From: an uncultured Chlorobiota bacterium | GTDB lineage: Bacteria; Bacteroidota; Ignavibacteria; UBA10030; UBA6906 | NCBI GenBank assembly: GCA_900696645.1 | Contig: CAADGV010000030.1 | Coordinates: 118,767 to 182,766 of the forward strand | Direction of reading: 5' to 3' | DNA: 64,000 nucleotides | In this document: positions 25,777 to 35,497 of the stretch, piece by piece | Numbering within the stretch: position 1 is the first letter of the stretch | Layout: each line of letters opens with the position of its first letter | The notes under the pieces: generated by a model | What the model saw: only the letters and a program-made list of their open reading frames with translations | Database searches by the model: none | Told to the model about the DNA's origin: nothing | Program-made: the position numbers and the translations under genes

Positions 25777-28700
25777 ATGAGCCGGAAGCTACTCATTGGG
25801 GCCGTTGTCGTGCTGTGCCTATCAATCAGCATAGCGTATGTCGTCGACCTCGGCAGTGTATCAGATAGCGCTGTGCAGTTGACGGAGGACGAAGTGCGTG
25901 AGTACCAGCAGTTGACGAAGTTGCGCACAAAACTTGACCCCGATTCCCCCGAAGGAATCCGGAATGCCGCCCGTCTTCGCACTCTTGAAAAAATCCGACT
26001 GGGCGAGGCTAAAGCGGAAGCCCCGCATCAATTTGCACGCATTCTTCACGAAATGCGCATCCCGTACGGCGCAACGGAGCCTGCCTATCCACCCAATCAC
26101 AAAATGACAGAGTTGACAAAGGCGCGACGTAACAGTCCGCAATCGCCCAACATTCTTCCGTGGATCAGCCGCGGGCCGGGGAATGTACCGGGTCGGGCTC
26201 GAGGAATTGCTGTTGATCCCGGCGATCCCAACTACAACACCTGGTACTTCGGCAGCGTCGGCGGCGGCATTTGGAAGACCACGAATGCCGGCGCAACGTG
26301 GAGAGACTTGACACCCACCATGCCGAATCTTGCAATGTCCGAGGTGATTCAATCGCCCTCCAATCCCAACATCATGTATGCGGGAACCGGTGAAAGCATG
26401 TTCAGTGTGGATGTCGTGAACGGAGACGGCATTCTGAAATCCACTGACCGCGGCGAGACATGGTATCAACTCACAAGCACAACCGGCAATGACAACTTCA
26501 ACAACATTGCCCGGATGATTGTCGATCCCCAGAATCCGGATATTGTACTTGCTGCAACGACGTCGGGACGCTACAAGCAGAATACGGTGAATCGCTCCAG
26601 CATCTACAAAACAACGAACGGCGGAACGACATGGTACCAAGTCTATAATGAAACGGAAATCGGCCAAGCGGGACGAATCAAACGCGTGCTGCACATTGTG
26701 GCAACACCCGGCAACTTCAATATTCAGTACGCCGCAGTACGCGAGAAGGGAATTTTGAAATCGACTAACGCGGGAGAGTCGTGGTTTCTTTCCTCCAACG
26801 GCATCAACGATCTGACGGGACGATACGAACTCGCCATTGCCCCGTCGAATGTGAACAGGATTTATGCCGCGGCCGAAGGAACACCGAACACCAACCTGTA
26901 TGTCACAACCGATGCGGGGGCAAACTGGACGCTGACTACCGTGAGCGGCACAAATGTGAATTGGCTTTCATCGCAAGGTTGGTATGATAACACGATTGTC
27001 GTTCATCCGACGAACGAGAACAGGGTGTACGTCGGCGGCGTCAATCTCTACGTTATCACGATGATATCCGAAACGCAGCGTACTATTGCATCAATGTCTG
27101 CGGGAGCCGTACACGTCGATCATCATAACCTCATGATCATACCGAAGCCGAATAATTCATTCCGCATCATCAACGCAAATGACGGCGGGATGGGAATTTC
27201 GACGGATAGTTCAACCGGCTGGATCAATCCGGGCAACGGAATGATCACGAGCCAATTCTACGGCGTTGACAAGCGTCCCGGTGCCAGTGCGTACTTTGGC
27301 GGCATGCAGGATAACGGTACGTGGCGTTCGCCGATCAATCCCAATGCGCTAACGGGCTGGACGTCGCAAATCGGCGGCGACGGTTACGAAACCTCATGGC
27401 ACTTTGACGATCCGTTGAGACTCATCGGCGGTTCACAATACAACGGCTTGCGACGCTCGACGAATGGCGGCTCCAGCTTTGCTACAGCAACAAGCGGATT
27501 GGCAACCGGGTCGGGCAATGCGCCTTTCATTACAAAAATCGCAAAGACAAACATGGAGCCTGACCTGCTGTTTGCTGTCGGTGCGAGCGGCGTTTACAAG
27601 TCGACCAACTTCGGACAGAATTGGGTGTTGACGTCGATTCCCAGCAGCACGTGGGGACCTATCAGTTCGTTCCTTGATGTGAGAATTTCCCGCGCGAACC
27701 CTGATATAGTATGGGCCGGCTCTCGAATGGATGCAACGGGTAAGATTCATCTCTCAACAAATCGCGGTGTTACTTTCTCTCCCGTACCGGATTTTACAGG
27801 CACAACGATGGGAGGGATTTCGGGAATTTCAACGCATCCGTGGGATGATTCGACTGCGTATGTTCTCTTTAGCTTTGCACAGAAACCGAAGATTCTACGC
27901 ACAACTAATCTCGGGCAAACATGGGAGGATATCAGCGGATTCATCCCTGGACCGTCAAGCAACAACGGCTTTCCTGATGTTGCGGTGTACGATCTTCTTG
28001 TTCTTCCGCATACACCGAATGTCTTGTGGGCCGGAACGGAAATCGGTTTGTTCGAATCCACGAACAGCGGTGCAAGCTGGCATCTCGCAAACAACGGCAT
28101 GCCCGCTGCCTGTATCTGGTTCATGACTCATGTTGAAGACGAGGTTGTTCTCGCTACTCACGGTCGCGGGGTGTGGAGCGTGAACATACCGGGTCTTGCC
28201 GGCGGACAAACGTTCAAGCCGTTGCTGGGAACTATGGCGCAGGCCCCGGATGGGATGCTCTCGATTCCTGTGACACTCCGCGGGTTGTATGATTCGACCA
28301 TCGTTGCGATCAACGATACGCCGTTTGTCAAGCTCGGGGCCAACCCTGTCGCAATGCGCGATACCGTTGTCAAATATCCCGTCTTACAAGCTCGAACGCT
28401 GACGGTCTCCGTAACTTCGTATAAAGGAGGAGTTGTGTATCCCTCTCTTGCGAGAAGTGTTGCTGTTGTTGTGATTGCTCCGGCCCGGGCGGCATACTCG
28501 AACACATTCAACTCGGCCACAAGTGATTTCACCGGAACGGGATTCAGCGTCACGACACCAACAGGATTTACGGACGGAGGAATTCACACCGCCCATCCCT
28601 ATAGCAATAATCTAAACAATACCTACATGCTCACGATTCCGGTGACCGTTGCCGCCTCGAATGCGTATCTGGCGTATGACGATGTGGCGCTTGTTGAGCC

Positions 28701-29316
28701 CGGCGAACCGGGATCGGCGTTCGGCAATCCGTCATTCTACGACTATGTGGTTGTGGAAGGCACACGCGACGGCATCAACTGGATTCCGCTTGCCGACGGA
28801 TATGACGCCGCGTATGACCCGACGTGGCTGAATGCGTACAATACCTCGACACCGGGCAACGCAACCATGTACCGCCATCATGAGGTGAATCTTCGTGACG
28901 TGTTTGGTGCGGGAGAAAATATCTTCATTCGGTTCCGGCTCTATACTGATGCCAGTGTCACCGGATGGGGCTGGGCAATTGACAATCTCGAAATTCAAGA
29001 ACGGATCACGGATGTGGCGGAAGGGAATGGTGTGCCATCCCGTTTTGCCCTCGAACAGAATTTCCCGAACCCCTTCAATCCCGAGACGCGCATCAGCTAC
29101 CAGCTGCCGCGACAGGAGAATGCCGTGCTGAAGATCTTCAATGTTAATGGTCAGGAGCTCCGGACACTCGTCAACGAAACACAGCGGGCGGGATCGTATT
29201 CAGTGATGTGGGATGGGAAGAATGCAAGGGGATTGGCCGTTGCCAGCGGCATCTATTTCTATAGATTATCAGCAGGCACTTTTGCGGAGACGCGGAAGAT
29301 GGTTTTGACCCGATAG
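25777..29316 (+). CDS. Large T9SS-secreted Asp-box beta-propeller protein (sortilin/VPS10-like)
   Basis: 1179 residues. An N-terminal hydrophobic signal (LLIGAVVVLCLSISIAYVV) is followed by a propeller with ten Asp-boxes (among them TTNAGATW, STDRGETW, TTNGGTTW, STNAGESW, TTDAGANW, STNFGQNW, TTNLGQTW and STNSGASW) between about residues 165 and 775. Next come an Ig-like stretch, a jelly-roll domain (about 910-1080, ending GWGWAIDNLEI) and a T9SS tail with NFPNPFNPETRISY. Ten boxes fit VPS10 or tandem GH74-type propellers; I see no catalytic pair. Probably a cell-surface binding or glycan-acting protein. A strong terminator follows. Confidence 0.88.
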   Translation: MSRKLLIGAVVVLCLSISIAYVVDLGSVSDSAVQLTEDEVREYQQLTKLRTKLDPDSPEGIRNAARLRTLEKIRLGEAKAEAPHQFARILHEMRIPYGATEPAYPPNHKMTELTKARRNSPQSPNILPWISRGPGNVPGRARGIAVDPGDPNYNTWYFGSVGGGIWKTTNAGATWRDLTPTMPNLAMSEVIQSPSNPNIMYAGTGESMFSVDVVNGDGILKSTDRGETWYQLTSTTGNDNFNNIARMIVDPQNPDIVLAATTSGRYKQNTVNRSSIYKTTNGGTTWYQVYNETEIGQAGRIKRVLHIVATPGNFNIQYAAVREKGILKSTNAGESWFLSSNGINDLTGRYELAIAPSNVNRIYAAAEGTPNTNLYVTTDAGANWTLTTVSGTNVNWLSSQGWYDNTIVVHPTNENRVYVGGVNLYVITMISETQRTIASMSAGAVHVDHHNLMIIPKPNNSFRIINANDGGMGISTDSSTGWINPGNGMITSQFYGVDKRPGASAYFGGMQDNGTWRSPINPNALTGWTSQIGGDGYETSWHFDDPLRLIGGSQYNGLRRSTNGGSSFATATSGLATGSGNAPFITKIAKTNMEPDLLFAVGASGVYKSTNFGQNWVLTSIPSSTWGPISSFLDVRISRANPDIVWAGSRMDATGKIHLSTNRGVTFSPVPDFTGTTMGGISGISTHPWDDSTAYVLFSFAQKPKILRTTNLGQTWEDISGFIPGPSSNNGFPDVAVYDLLVLPHTPNVLWAGTEIGLFESTNSGASWHLANNGMPAACIWFMTHVEDEVVLATHGRGVWSVNIPGLAGGQTFKPLLGTMAQAPDGMLSIPVTLRGLYDSTIVAINDTPFVKLGANPVAMRDTVVKYPVLQARTLTVSVTSYKGGVVYPSLARSVAVVVIAPARAAYSNTFNSATSDFTGTGFSVTTPTGFTDGGIHTAHPYSNNLNNTYMLTIPVTVAASNAYLAYDDVALVEPGEPGSAFGNPSFYDYVVVEGTRDGINWIPLADGYDAAYDPTWLNAYNTSTPGNATMYRHHEVNLRDVFGAGENIFIRFRLYTDASVTGWGWAIDNLEIQERITDVAEGNGVPSRFALEQNFPNPFNPETRISYQLPRQENAVLKIFNVNGQELRTLVNETQRAGSYSVMWDGKNARGLAVASGIYFYRLSAGTFAETRKMVLTR

Positions 29317-29338
29317 AAGACCATACACTCTACAATGC

Positions 29339-29368
29339 AAAGGGCGAGCCATGAAAAGCTCGCCTTTT
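29339..29368. terminator. Intrinsic terminator between propeller gene and clpX
   Basis: An 11-bp stem with one G-T pair joins 29339-29349 and 29358-29368, and the 3' arm runs into TTTT. It lies between the converging secreted-protein gene and clpX, and on the other strand the arm ends in TTT as well, so it may serve both. Confidence 0.75.
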
Positions 29369-29394
29369 GTGTATCAGGAATTTTCTTCCAATAC

Positions 29395-30654
29395 CTATGC
29401 AGATTGTTTCCTCTCTTCAAACGTGTAGAGAGGATCCTTCTTCCTGAGAATGACATCCTTCGTAATGGTGCAGGTCGCAACATTTTCGCGCTCGGGCAAG
29501 GTATACATGATTTCGAGCATCACTTCCTCTATGATGGAACGCAGCGCCCGTGCTCCGGTTCCGCGTTCGATGGCCTTCTGTACAACCGTCCTGATTGCCG
29601 AGTCTTCAAAATGCAGTTCGACACCTTCCATTCGGAACAACTTCTTGTATTGCTTGACAAGCGCATTCTTCGGTTCGGTAAGGATGTTGCGAAGTGCGTC
29701 TTCACCCAGCGCGTGCAGCGAGGCAATCAGCGGCATGCGGCCGATAAATTCCGGGATGAGCCCGAATTTCATCAAATCTTCGGGCTGCACCAGTTGCAGC
29801 ATATCCGTCCCGTTCGTGTCGTGTTTGCCTTTGATGTCGGCGCCGAATCCCATCGGGTTCTTGTTCACGCGGCGGGCGATGATCTTGTCGAGCCCTTCGA
29901 ACGCGCCGCCGCAGATGAACAGAATATTCCGTGTGTTGATGTTGATGAGGCTCTGTTCGGGATGCTTTCTCCCGCCCTTCGGCGGTACGCCGGCAACAGT
30001 CCCTTCGAGAATCTTGAGAAGCGCTTGCTGCACGCCTTCGCCGGAAACGTCTCGCGTAATGGAGGCGCTGTCGCTCTTGCGGGCGATCTTGTCGATCTCG
30101 TCAATGTAAATAATGCCGCGTTCCGCCTTTTCGACGTCGTATTCGGCGTTCTGGAGAAGATGGACAAGGATTGTCTCGACGTCGTCGCCGACGTATCCGG
30201 CCTCAGTCAGCGTTGTGGCGTCGGCGATTGCGAACGGAAGATCGAGAATTCTGGCAAGTGTCTTGGCGAGAAGTGTCTTTCCGGTTCCCGTCGGACCGAT
30301 GAGGAGAATATTCGACTTCTCGATCTCCACATCGTCGATGTCGAACAGACGATCCTTCTCATCGATGCGTTTATAGTGATTGTATACCGCCACGGCAAGA
30401 CTCTTCTTTGCCTGTTCCTGACCGATGACATATTCATCGAGGGCGTTTTTGATCTGCGACGGCGTCAGTGCGCCTTTCATCCCTTTGCGGGCCGTGAATG
30501 CCGCAAGATTGTTGCGGATAATATCCACCGAACTTGACACGCAGATATCGCAGATGTAGACATCCGGCCCGGCGATGATGCTTTGCACTTCTTCGGGACT
30601 TCTCCCGCAGAACGAGCAATGGATCTTCTCGTTGCCTCGTGTACGCTGATTCAC
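29395..30654 (-). CDS. clpX: ATP-dependent Clp protease ATP-binding subunit ClpX
   Basis: A 419-residue AAA+ unfoldase. The N-terminal zinc domain has CSFCGRS and CDICV. Walker A is GPTGTGKT, Walker B region [11 protein letters not shown], pore loop GYVGDDVE, sensor 2 region [10 protein letters not shown], and IGF-type contact region with ClpP is present in the middle of the chain. It recognises tagged proteins, unfolds them and feeds ClpP in the cytosol. Its ATG overlaps the clpP stop by four bases, and the order tig-clpP-clpX is the classical one. Confidence 0.98.
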   Translation of the reverse strand: MNQRTRGNEKIHCSFCGRSPEEVQSIIAGPDVYICDICVSSSVDIIRNNLAAFTARKGMKGALTPSQIKNALDEYVIGQEQAKKSLAVAVYNHYKRIDEKDRLFDIDDVEIEKSNILLIGPTGTGKTLLAKTLARILDLPFAIADATTLTEAGYVGDDVETILVHLLQNAEYDVEKAERGIIYIDEIDKIARKSDSASITRDVSGEGVQQALLKILEGTVAGVPPKGGRKHPEQSLININTRNILFICGGAFEGLDKIIARRVNKNPMGFGADIKGKHDTNGTDMLQLVQPEDLMKFGLIPEFIGRMPLIASLHALGEDALRNILTEPKNALVKQYKKLFRMEGVELHFEDSAIRTVVQKAIERGTGARALRSIIEEVMLEIMYTLPERENVATCTITKDVILRKKDPLYTFEERKQSA

Positions 30655-31265
30655 TTTTTCTCTTTCTCTTTTTTGAAATAGACAGTATCAATCAGTCCGT
30701 AGTTCTTGGCTTCCTCGGCTGCGAGGTAGCGGTCACGATCGGTATCGCGTTCGATGGATTCGAGGGGTTGACCTGTGTGATGCGAGAGAATCTGGTTCAG
30801 ACGCTTTTTTGTTTTCAGAATTTCTTCAGCCTGAATGCTGATATCGGATGCCGTGCCTTGTACGCCTCCCCACGGTTGGTGAATCATGATGCGGGAATTC
30901 GGCAATGCTGCACGCTTTCCTTTTGCTCCGCCTGCCAGCAGCACCGCGCCCATGCTTGCGGCCATGCCAATGCAGATCGTTGCAACATCGGGGCGAATGT
31001 ATTGAATCGTATCGTAAATTGCCAGACCGGATGATACACTTCCGCCCGGACTGTTGATGTAAAGACTGATATCCTTGTCCGGATCTTCCGATTCCAAAAA
31101 TAACAGTTGGGCAATGGAGAGGCTGGCGACTGTATCGTCAATCGGCGTACCGATGAACACAATGCGCTCCTTGAGCAGGCGCGAGAAGATATCGTACGCC
31201 CGCTCGCCGCGTCCGGTTTGTTCGACAACCATCGGTACCAATTGACTGTGTATGTTCAAACTCAT
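30651..31265 (-). CDS. clpP: ATP-dependent Clp protease proteolytic subunit ClpP
   Basis: A 204-residue serine protease forming the 14-mer chamber. Catalytic residues are visible: Ser in [14 protein letters not shown], His in MIHQPWGG and Asp in RDTDRDRYL. The N-terminal gate and the handle helix have normal length. AAAGGA lies upstream of the ATG. It is followed by clpX with a four-base overlap and preceded by tig 41 bp away, so all three probably share a transcript. Confidence 0.98.
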   Translation of the reverse strand: MSLNIHSQLVPMVVEQTGRGERAYDIFSRLLKERIVFIGTPIDDTVASLSIAQLLFLESEDPDKDISLYINSPGGSVSSGLAIYDTIQYIRPDVATICIGMAASMGAVLLAGGAKGKRAALPNSRIMIHQPWGGVQGTASDISIQAEEILKTKKRLNQILSHHTGQPLESIERDTDRDRYLAAEEAKNYGLIDTVYFKKEKEKK

Positions 31266-31306
31266 CCCCTGTTCCTTTCTATTCGGGTCAAGATACGTAG
31301 ATCGGT

Positions 31307-32590
31307 TTAGCGTGTCTCTTCAATCACTCGTTCCGTGATCTTTGCGTTGTCGCGCAACAACTTCATCAGCTTTTGTCCGACGACCCGCTCCGCACCGACA
31401 TTGGAACTCTTGAAGTAATTCACAACTTGCTCTTTCTCGATGCCAAGTCGCACAGCTTCGTCAGCGGCGTAGTGCTCGATTTCCTCGTCCGTTGCAGCGA
31501 GTTTCTCCTGTTCGATAATCGCTTCCCGTAACAAGCCCCATTTAGCCTGATACGTTGCGTACTGGCGGTTTTCATTTCTGAATTTCCTCTCGTCAAATCC
31601 TTGGGGCAATTTGCCGTCGCGCGATCGCCCCTTCATATCCTCGATAAATGAATCGAGATAGAGTTCAATGAGGGATTCCGGCACAACAACCTCATGTGCC
31701 TTGACGATTTCATCAACGATGGTGTCAGCGACTCTTCGTTCAGACTGTTCCGCCCAATACGCCTGTATATCCGTGCGGACATTTGCAAGAAACTCATCCT
31801 TCGTTGCAATTTGTTCCTGCGTGACCTTCTTGACGAACGCGTCGTCGAAATCGGGCAGTTCTACTTTCTCAATCTTCTTTACGGAAATCGCGATGAAGTG
31901 CGTATGCGTATGGTCACTGTGTTGCTGTTCGAAGCGAACCCGGTACTCAGCACCGACTTCGGCTTTGGCGAGGGCATCTTTGATTTCCCGGACAAGCGTC
32001 TCATCGGAAAGGGAGAACCGCGCATCCTTCGTCTTCTTCCCCACCAACGGCATCCCGTCGTCGGCAAGTTCCTGCACATCGGCAGTGATGACGTGATCGC
32101 CCTCGTCGCGAACGAGTGTCACACCCAGCATTGCTGCATTGATTCTGCGAAGGCGCTCGATTTCCGCATCCACTTCCGCATCCGTTACCGTGTGGACGGG
32201 CTTCTCGACTTCAAGACCTTTGTATTTCTTGAGTTCGACCGTCGGTTTGACTTCGTATTTGATTGTGAACTTGAAATGTTCGCCGCGCCTGAAATCCATA
32301 TCGGTCAACGACGGGCGGCCCAACGGCTCGACATTGCGTTCGATCATTGCCGACCGGAATGACTCGTTAGCGATATCATCCAGCGCGTCCTGCTCAATTA
32401 CCTCTCCGTAAAGCCTCTTGATCATCTCCATCGGCACTTTACCTTTGCGGAACCCTTTGAGTTCCACTTTCGGTGCATATTTCTTATAGGCACGCTCAAA
32501 ATGCGGTTCAAGCTCCTCATGCGTCATGAGGAACTCGGCTTCACGCTGAACATCTGAAACGGTATTGATGGTTACTTCCAACTCACACAT
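31307..32590 (-). CDS. tig: Trigger factor
   Basis: A 427-residue ribosome-bound chaperone. The N-terminal ribosome-docking domain carries the signature GFRKGKVP; a divergent FKBP-type middle domain (about 160-245) and a helical C-terminal arm domain follow. It shields nascent chains at the exit tunnel. The ATG at 32590 sits directly against its AAAAGG ribosome site, which is poor spacing. A TTG nine bases on (32581) is better spaced, and its product begins [11 protein letters not shown], like homologues that start with M-E-[VT]-T-I. The true start may be that TTG. Confidence 0.95.
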   Translation of the reverse strand: MCELEVTINTVSDVQREAEFLMTHEELEPHFERAYKKYAPKVELKGFRKGKVPMEMIKRLYGEVIEQDALDDIANESFRSAMIERNVEPLGRPSLTDMDFRRGEHFKFTIKYEVKPTVELKKYKGLEVEKPVHTVTDAEVDAEIERLRRINAAMLGVTLVRDEGDHVITADVQELADDGMPLVGKKTKDARFSLSDETLVREIKDALAKAEVGAEYRVRFEQQHSDHTHTHFIAISVKKIEKVELPDFDDAFVKKVTQEQIATKDEFLANVRTDIQAYWAEQSERRVADTIVDEIVKAHEVVVPESLIELYLDSFIEDMKGRSRDGKLPQGFDERKFRNENRQYATYQAKWGLLREAIIEQEKLAATDEEIEHYAADEAVRLGIEKEQVVNYFKSSNVGAERVVGQKLMKLLRDNAKITERVIEETR

Positions 32591-32634
32591 CCTTTTCTAT
32601 TATTCTTCAAAACGTTGCGTCAACAGACGCCCTG

Positions 32635-32716
32635 TGGGCACGGAGGGACTTGAACCCCCACGGGTTACCCCACTAGATCCTAAGTCTAGCGCGTCTGCCA
32701 ATTTCGCCACGTGCCC
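32635..32716 (-). tRNA. tRNA-Leu (anticodon UAG)
   Basis: The minus strand folds as a class II tRNA: acceptor GGGCACG/CGTGCCC, D-arm region GGCGAAATTGGCAGAC, anticodon stem CTAGA/TCTAG with loop CTTAGGA (anticodon TAG), a long variable arm TGGGGTAACCCGT, and T-loop TTCAAGT. The discriminator base is A, as leucine tRNAs require. CCA is not encoded. It lies between tig and a sensor kinase gene. Confidence 0.97.
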
Positions 32717-32762
32717 AAAAAAGCAGACTTAAGATAAGGTTTTTCGGGTGGAACCACAACGT

Positions 32763-34448
32763 TTACGCACGTTCGAGCGGAAGCAGGATGCGAACGGTTG
32801 TGCCGCGGCCGGGCTCGGAGTCAAGTTCGATGGAACCTTTGTGGTCGTCTACAATTTTCTTGACGATTGCCATGCCGAGTCCGGTGCCATGCTTTTTCCC
32901 CCGCGTGAAGAATGGTTCGAATACTCTTGCTCGTATTTCTTCGGTCATGCCTTGCCCCGTATCGCTGAACTCGAACGAAAGCTTGTCGCCTTTTGGCTTG
33001 ATAGTCAACGTCAGCGTGCCACCTTCGGGCATGGCGTCGGCTGCATTGCCGGCAATGTTCTGGAATACACGCATGATCTTTTCAGCATCCATGAGAACAG
33101 TGCCTGTGTAGTCGAAGTGCTTCACAAACGTGATTCCGCGTTTGCTAAGGTCGTGATCAACAAACGTTAGTATTGCCGGAAGGACATCCTTCAACTCCAC
33201 CGGTTCCACATGCAATTCGCTCACTCCGCGTGAAAAGTCCAATACCTCCTGAGTCATGGTCACGAAACGGTCGACTTGCTTCATCATCAGGTCGGCAATC
33301 TCGGCAGCTTCACTATCCTGGGTTTTGCTTTTGATAACCTGCGCGTAGATGCGCATGGTTGCCATCGGGTTCTTGATGTCGTGAATAATCGTGCTTGCCA
33401 TTCTGCCGATTGCCGAGAGGCGTTCGCTCTGAACGAGTTCCTTTATCATTTGGGCGTTTTGAATGGCTATCGATGCATGAACCGATAATGCATCGATGAA
33501 ATCGACATCCTCTTTGGTAAAGGGGCCGCCGCGTTTGTTCAGCAATTGAAACACGCCGACAATGGTGCCATCTTTGTTGCGCAACGGCATGCACAGCACG
33601 TTATGCGTTCTGTAACCGCTTTTTTTGTCGATCTCGGGATTAAAACGCGGGTCTTTGTACGCATCAACGATGTTCACCGTTTGTCCGGTTTTTGCAACAT
33701 ATCCGGCAAGACCTTTGCCCATCGAGAGGCGGATTTCGACCACATCTTCTCCCTTTACGACTTTCGACCAGAGTTCGTGCGTAACGGGATCGATCAAGTA
33801 CAGCGTGCCGCGATCCGCCCGCAGACTTGTTGTTGCCGCTGTGAGAATGGCATCAAGCAACTCGTCACTGTCCAGCGTTGAGTTGAGCGTTTTGCTTGCC
33901 TCAATCAGCAGTTGCAACTTGTCAACCTGAGCTTGATACGATGCAAGATTCCGTTCAAGTTCGGACACGAACATTTGGTCGATTGTGCGGAGTCGAAGGG
34001 CAAGATGCTGCAAGAGATTCTGTGCAAACGTTCTGCTTTCTTTCAGCAATGCCTGATAGTGGTCGTATCCGAGGCAGATAATCGTGCAATCGCCGACGGC
34101 TTCCGCGCGGGCAGAGCGGGGAAATCCGCCAATGAGAGACAACTCACCGAAAAAGTCCCGTTCATGGAGGACGGCTAAAAGTGATTCCGTTCCGTATTTT
34201 GTATATTTTTTGATGTGAACCTTGCCCGTCAGAATCAGGTACAAATCACGGCCTTTGGTGCTTTCATCAAAAATCGTCTCGCCATCTTTGTAGTGCTGCG
34301 TAACAAGTTTGGAAATGATTCGTTCAAGAGTACGTTTGCTTACATTGGAAAAGAGGGTGTTGCTTTGCACCAATTCTATCAGCACATGCCGGTCGTTCTT
34401 TTTGGCGACGGAGGTACGTTTGGCAGGCTTTCGTTTTTTCGGTTGCAT
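32763..34448 (-). CDS. Sensor histidine kinase with cNMP-binding and GAF domains
   Basis: 561 residues from ATG 34448. An N-terminal Crp-type cyclic-nucleotide-binding fold (about residues 20-140, DGETIFDESTKGRDLYLILTGKV, split as FGELSLIGG further on) leads through a helix to a GAF domain (about 180-335). A HisKA dimer helix follows with the phospho-acceptor His in IIHDIKNPMATMR, then HATPase with N-box NIAGNAADAMPEGG, G1 DTGQGMTEE and G2 GTGLGMAIVKK. No membrane segment, so it is cytosolic. No response regulator is adjacent; the NtrC-type regulator at 11670-13037 also lacks a kinase. An upstream in-frame GTG at 34502 is a possible start; neither has a clear ribosome site. Confidence 0.92.
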   Translation of the reverse strand: MQPKKRKPAKRTSVAKKNDRHVLIELVQSNTLFSNVSKRTLERIISKLVTQHYKDGETIFDESTKGRDLYLILTGKVHIKKYTKYGTESLLAVLHERDFFGELSLIGGFPRSARAEAVGDCTIICLGYDHYQALLKESRTFAQNLLQHLALRLRTIDQMFVSELERNLASYQAQVDKLQLLIEASKTLNSTLDSDELLDAILTAATTSLRADRGTLYLIDPVTHELWSKVVKGEDVVEIRLSMGKGLAGYVAKTGQTVNIVDAYKDPRFNPEIDKKSGYRTHNVLCMPLRNKDGTIVGVFQLLNKRGGPFTKEDVDFIDALSVHASIAIQNAQMIKELVQSERLSAIGRMASTIIHDIKNPMATMRIYAQVIKSKTQDSEAAEIADLMMKQVDRFVTMTQEVLDFSRGVSELHVEPVELKDVLPAILTFVDHDLSKRGITFVKHFDYTGTVLMDAEKIMRVFQNIAGNAADAMPEGGTLTLTIKPKGDKLSFEFSDTGQGMTEEIRARVFEPFFTRGKKHGTGLGMAIVKKIVDDHKGSIELDSEPGRGTTVRILLPLERA

Positions 34449-34567
34449 TGCAGGATGTGCGGTTGATTGTAGCGTGATGGCTGTTCTTAAGAGGAATAGC
34501 ACGCCAAGAATTGCAATGTTAGTATAGTCAAATCACTCAGGAGAATCAAGAATTGTGACGCCGCCGT

Positions 34568-35491
34568 ATGCATGAAGCAGTAGTGTTGCAGACGCATAAC
34601 TTGAGCAAACGATTCAAGAATCGGTGGGCCGTTCACGACCTCAACCTGGAAGTACGACGGGGAGATGTATTCGGTTTTCTCGGACCGAATGGTGCAGGCA
34701 AAAGCACAACCATTCGCATGTTACTCTCGCTTGTGCAGCCCACTGCAGGTGAAATTCTCCTCTTTGAAAAGCGGTTGCGGTCCCATCGCAACGAAATTCT
34801 GTCGCATGTTGGTGGATTGGTCGAAGCGGCCGATTTCTATCTGTATCTGACTGCAAGAAGAAATTTGCAGGTTGTTGCCAGGTTGCGCGGTGGTTGTTCG
34901 GCGAAAGAAATCGACGAGGTGTTGGAACTTGTCGGGTTGCGTGAACGTGCCGATGAAAGGGTGAAGACATTTTCACACGGTATGCGGCAGCGCCTCGGCA
35001 TCGCTCAGGCTCTGCTCGGTTCGCCGGAGTTCATCATTCTGGACGAACCCACAACCGGACTTGATCCTCAAGGAATCAAAGAGGTACGTGAACTCATCAA
35101 GCGCCTCTCAACGGAACGCGCCATCACCATTTTCCTCTCCTCTCATCTTCTCAGCGAAATTGAACAAACGGCAACCTCAATGGCGATCATCAATCGCGGC
35201 AAACTCGTTGTGCAGGGAAGAGTACGCGATTTGCTGGACAACGGCGCGAGTATTGTCAGAATTGATGCACATCCGCAAGAGAACGCGATTGCGGTACTGA
35301 GGCGGCACCCGGCTGTTCACAATGTTCGTGCTCGCAACGAAGGACTTGATGTGACGGTGCCGCCCGAACATATCAGCGAACTGAATGCTATGCTGGTTGC
35401 CGAAGGCGTACAGGTGAGGGCGTTGATTCCGCGACGTTCGCTGGAAGAGTATTTTCTTTCGATCACAGAACATGCATCCGAGGGGCTGTAA
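34568..35491 (+). CDS. ABC transporter ATP-binding protein (CcmA/ABC-2 type)
   Basis: A 307-residue ATPase. Walker A is GPNGAGKST, the signature appears as FSHGMRQRLGIAQALL, Walker B is FIILDEPTTGLD, and the switch His is in FLSSHLLSEIEQ. A C-terminal extension of about 80 residues follows, usual for ABC-2 exporters. The signature has SHGMRQR in place of LSGGQ, a common variant in this subfamily. It pairs with the permease that starts seven bases after its stop. Confidence 0.95.
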   Translation: MHEAVVLQTHNLSKRFKNRWAVHDLNLEVRRGDVFGFLGPNGAGKSTTIRMLLSLVQPTAGEILLFEKRLRSHRNEILSHVGGLVEAADFYLYLTARRNLQVVARLRGGCSAKEIDEVLELVGLRERADERVKTFSHGMRQRLGIAQALLGSPEFIILDEPTTGLDPQGIKEVRELIKRLSTERAITIFLSSHLLSEIEQTATSMAIINRGKLVVQGRVRDLLDNGASIVRIDAHPQENAIAVLRRHPAVHNVRARNEGLDVTVPPEHISELNAMLVAEGVQVRALIPRRSLEEYFLSITEHASEGL

Positions 35492-35497
35492 CAGAAC

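Noticed and set aside
29335-30537. 400-codon open frame on the plus strand
   Set aside because: It lies entirely antisense to clpX, has no ribosome site or family motif, and reflects the codon bias of clpX.
32635-32716. Integration site at the tRNA-Leu gene
   Set aside because: No integrase gene or repeated tRNA 3' end is found nearby, and housekeeping genes flank it.
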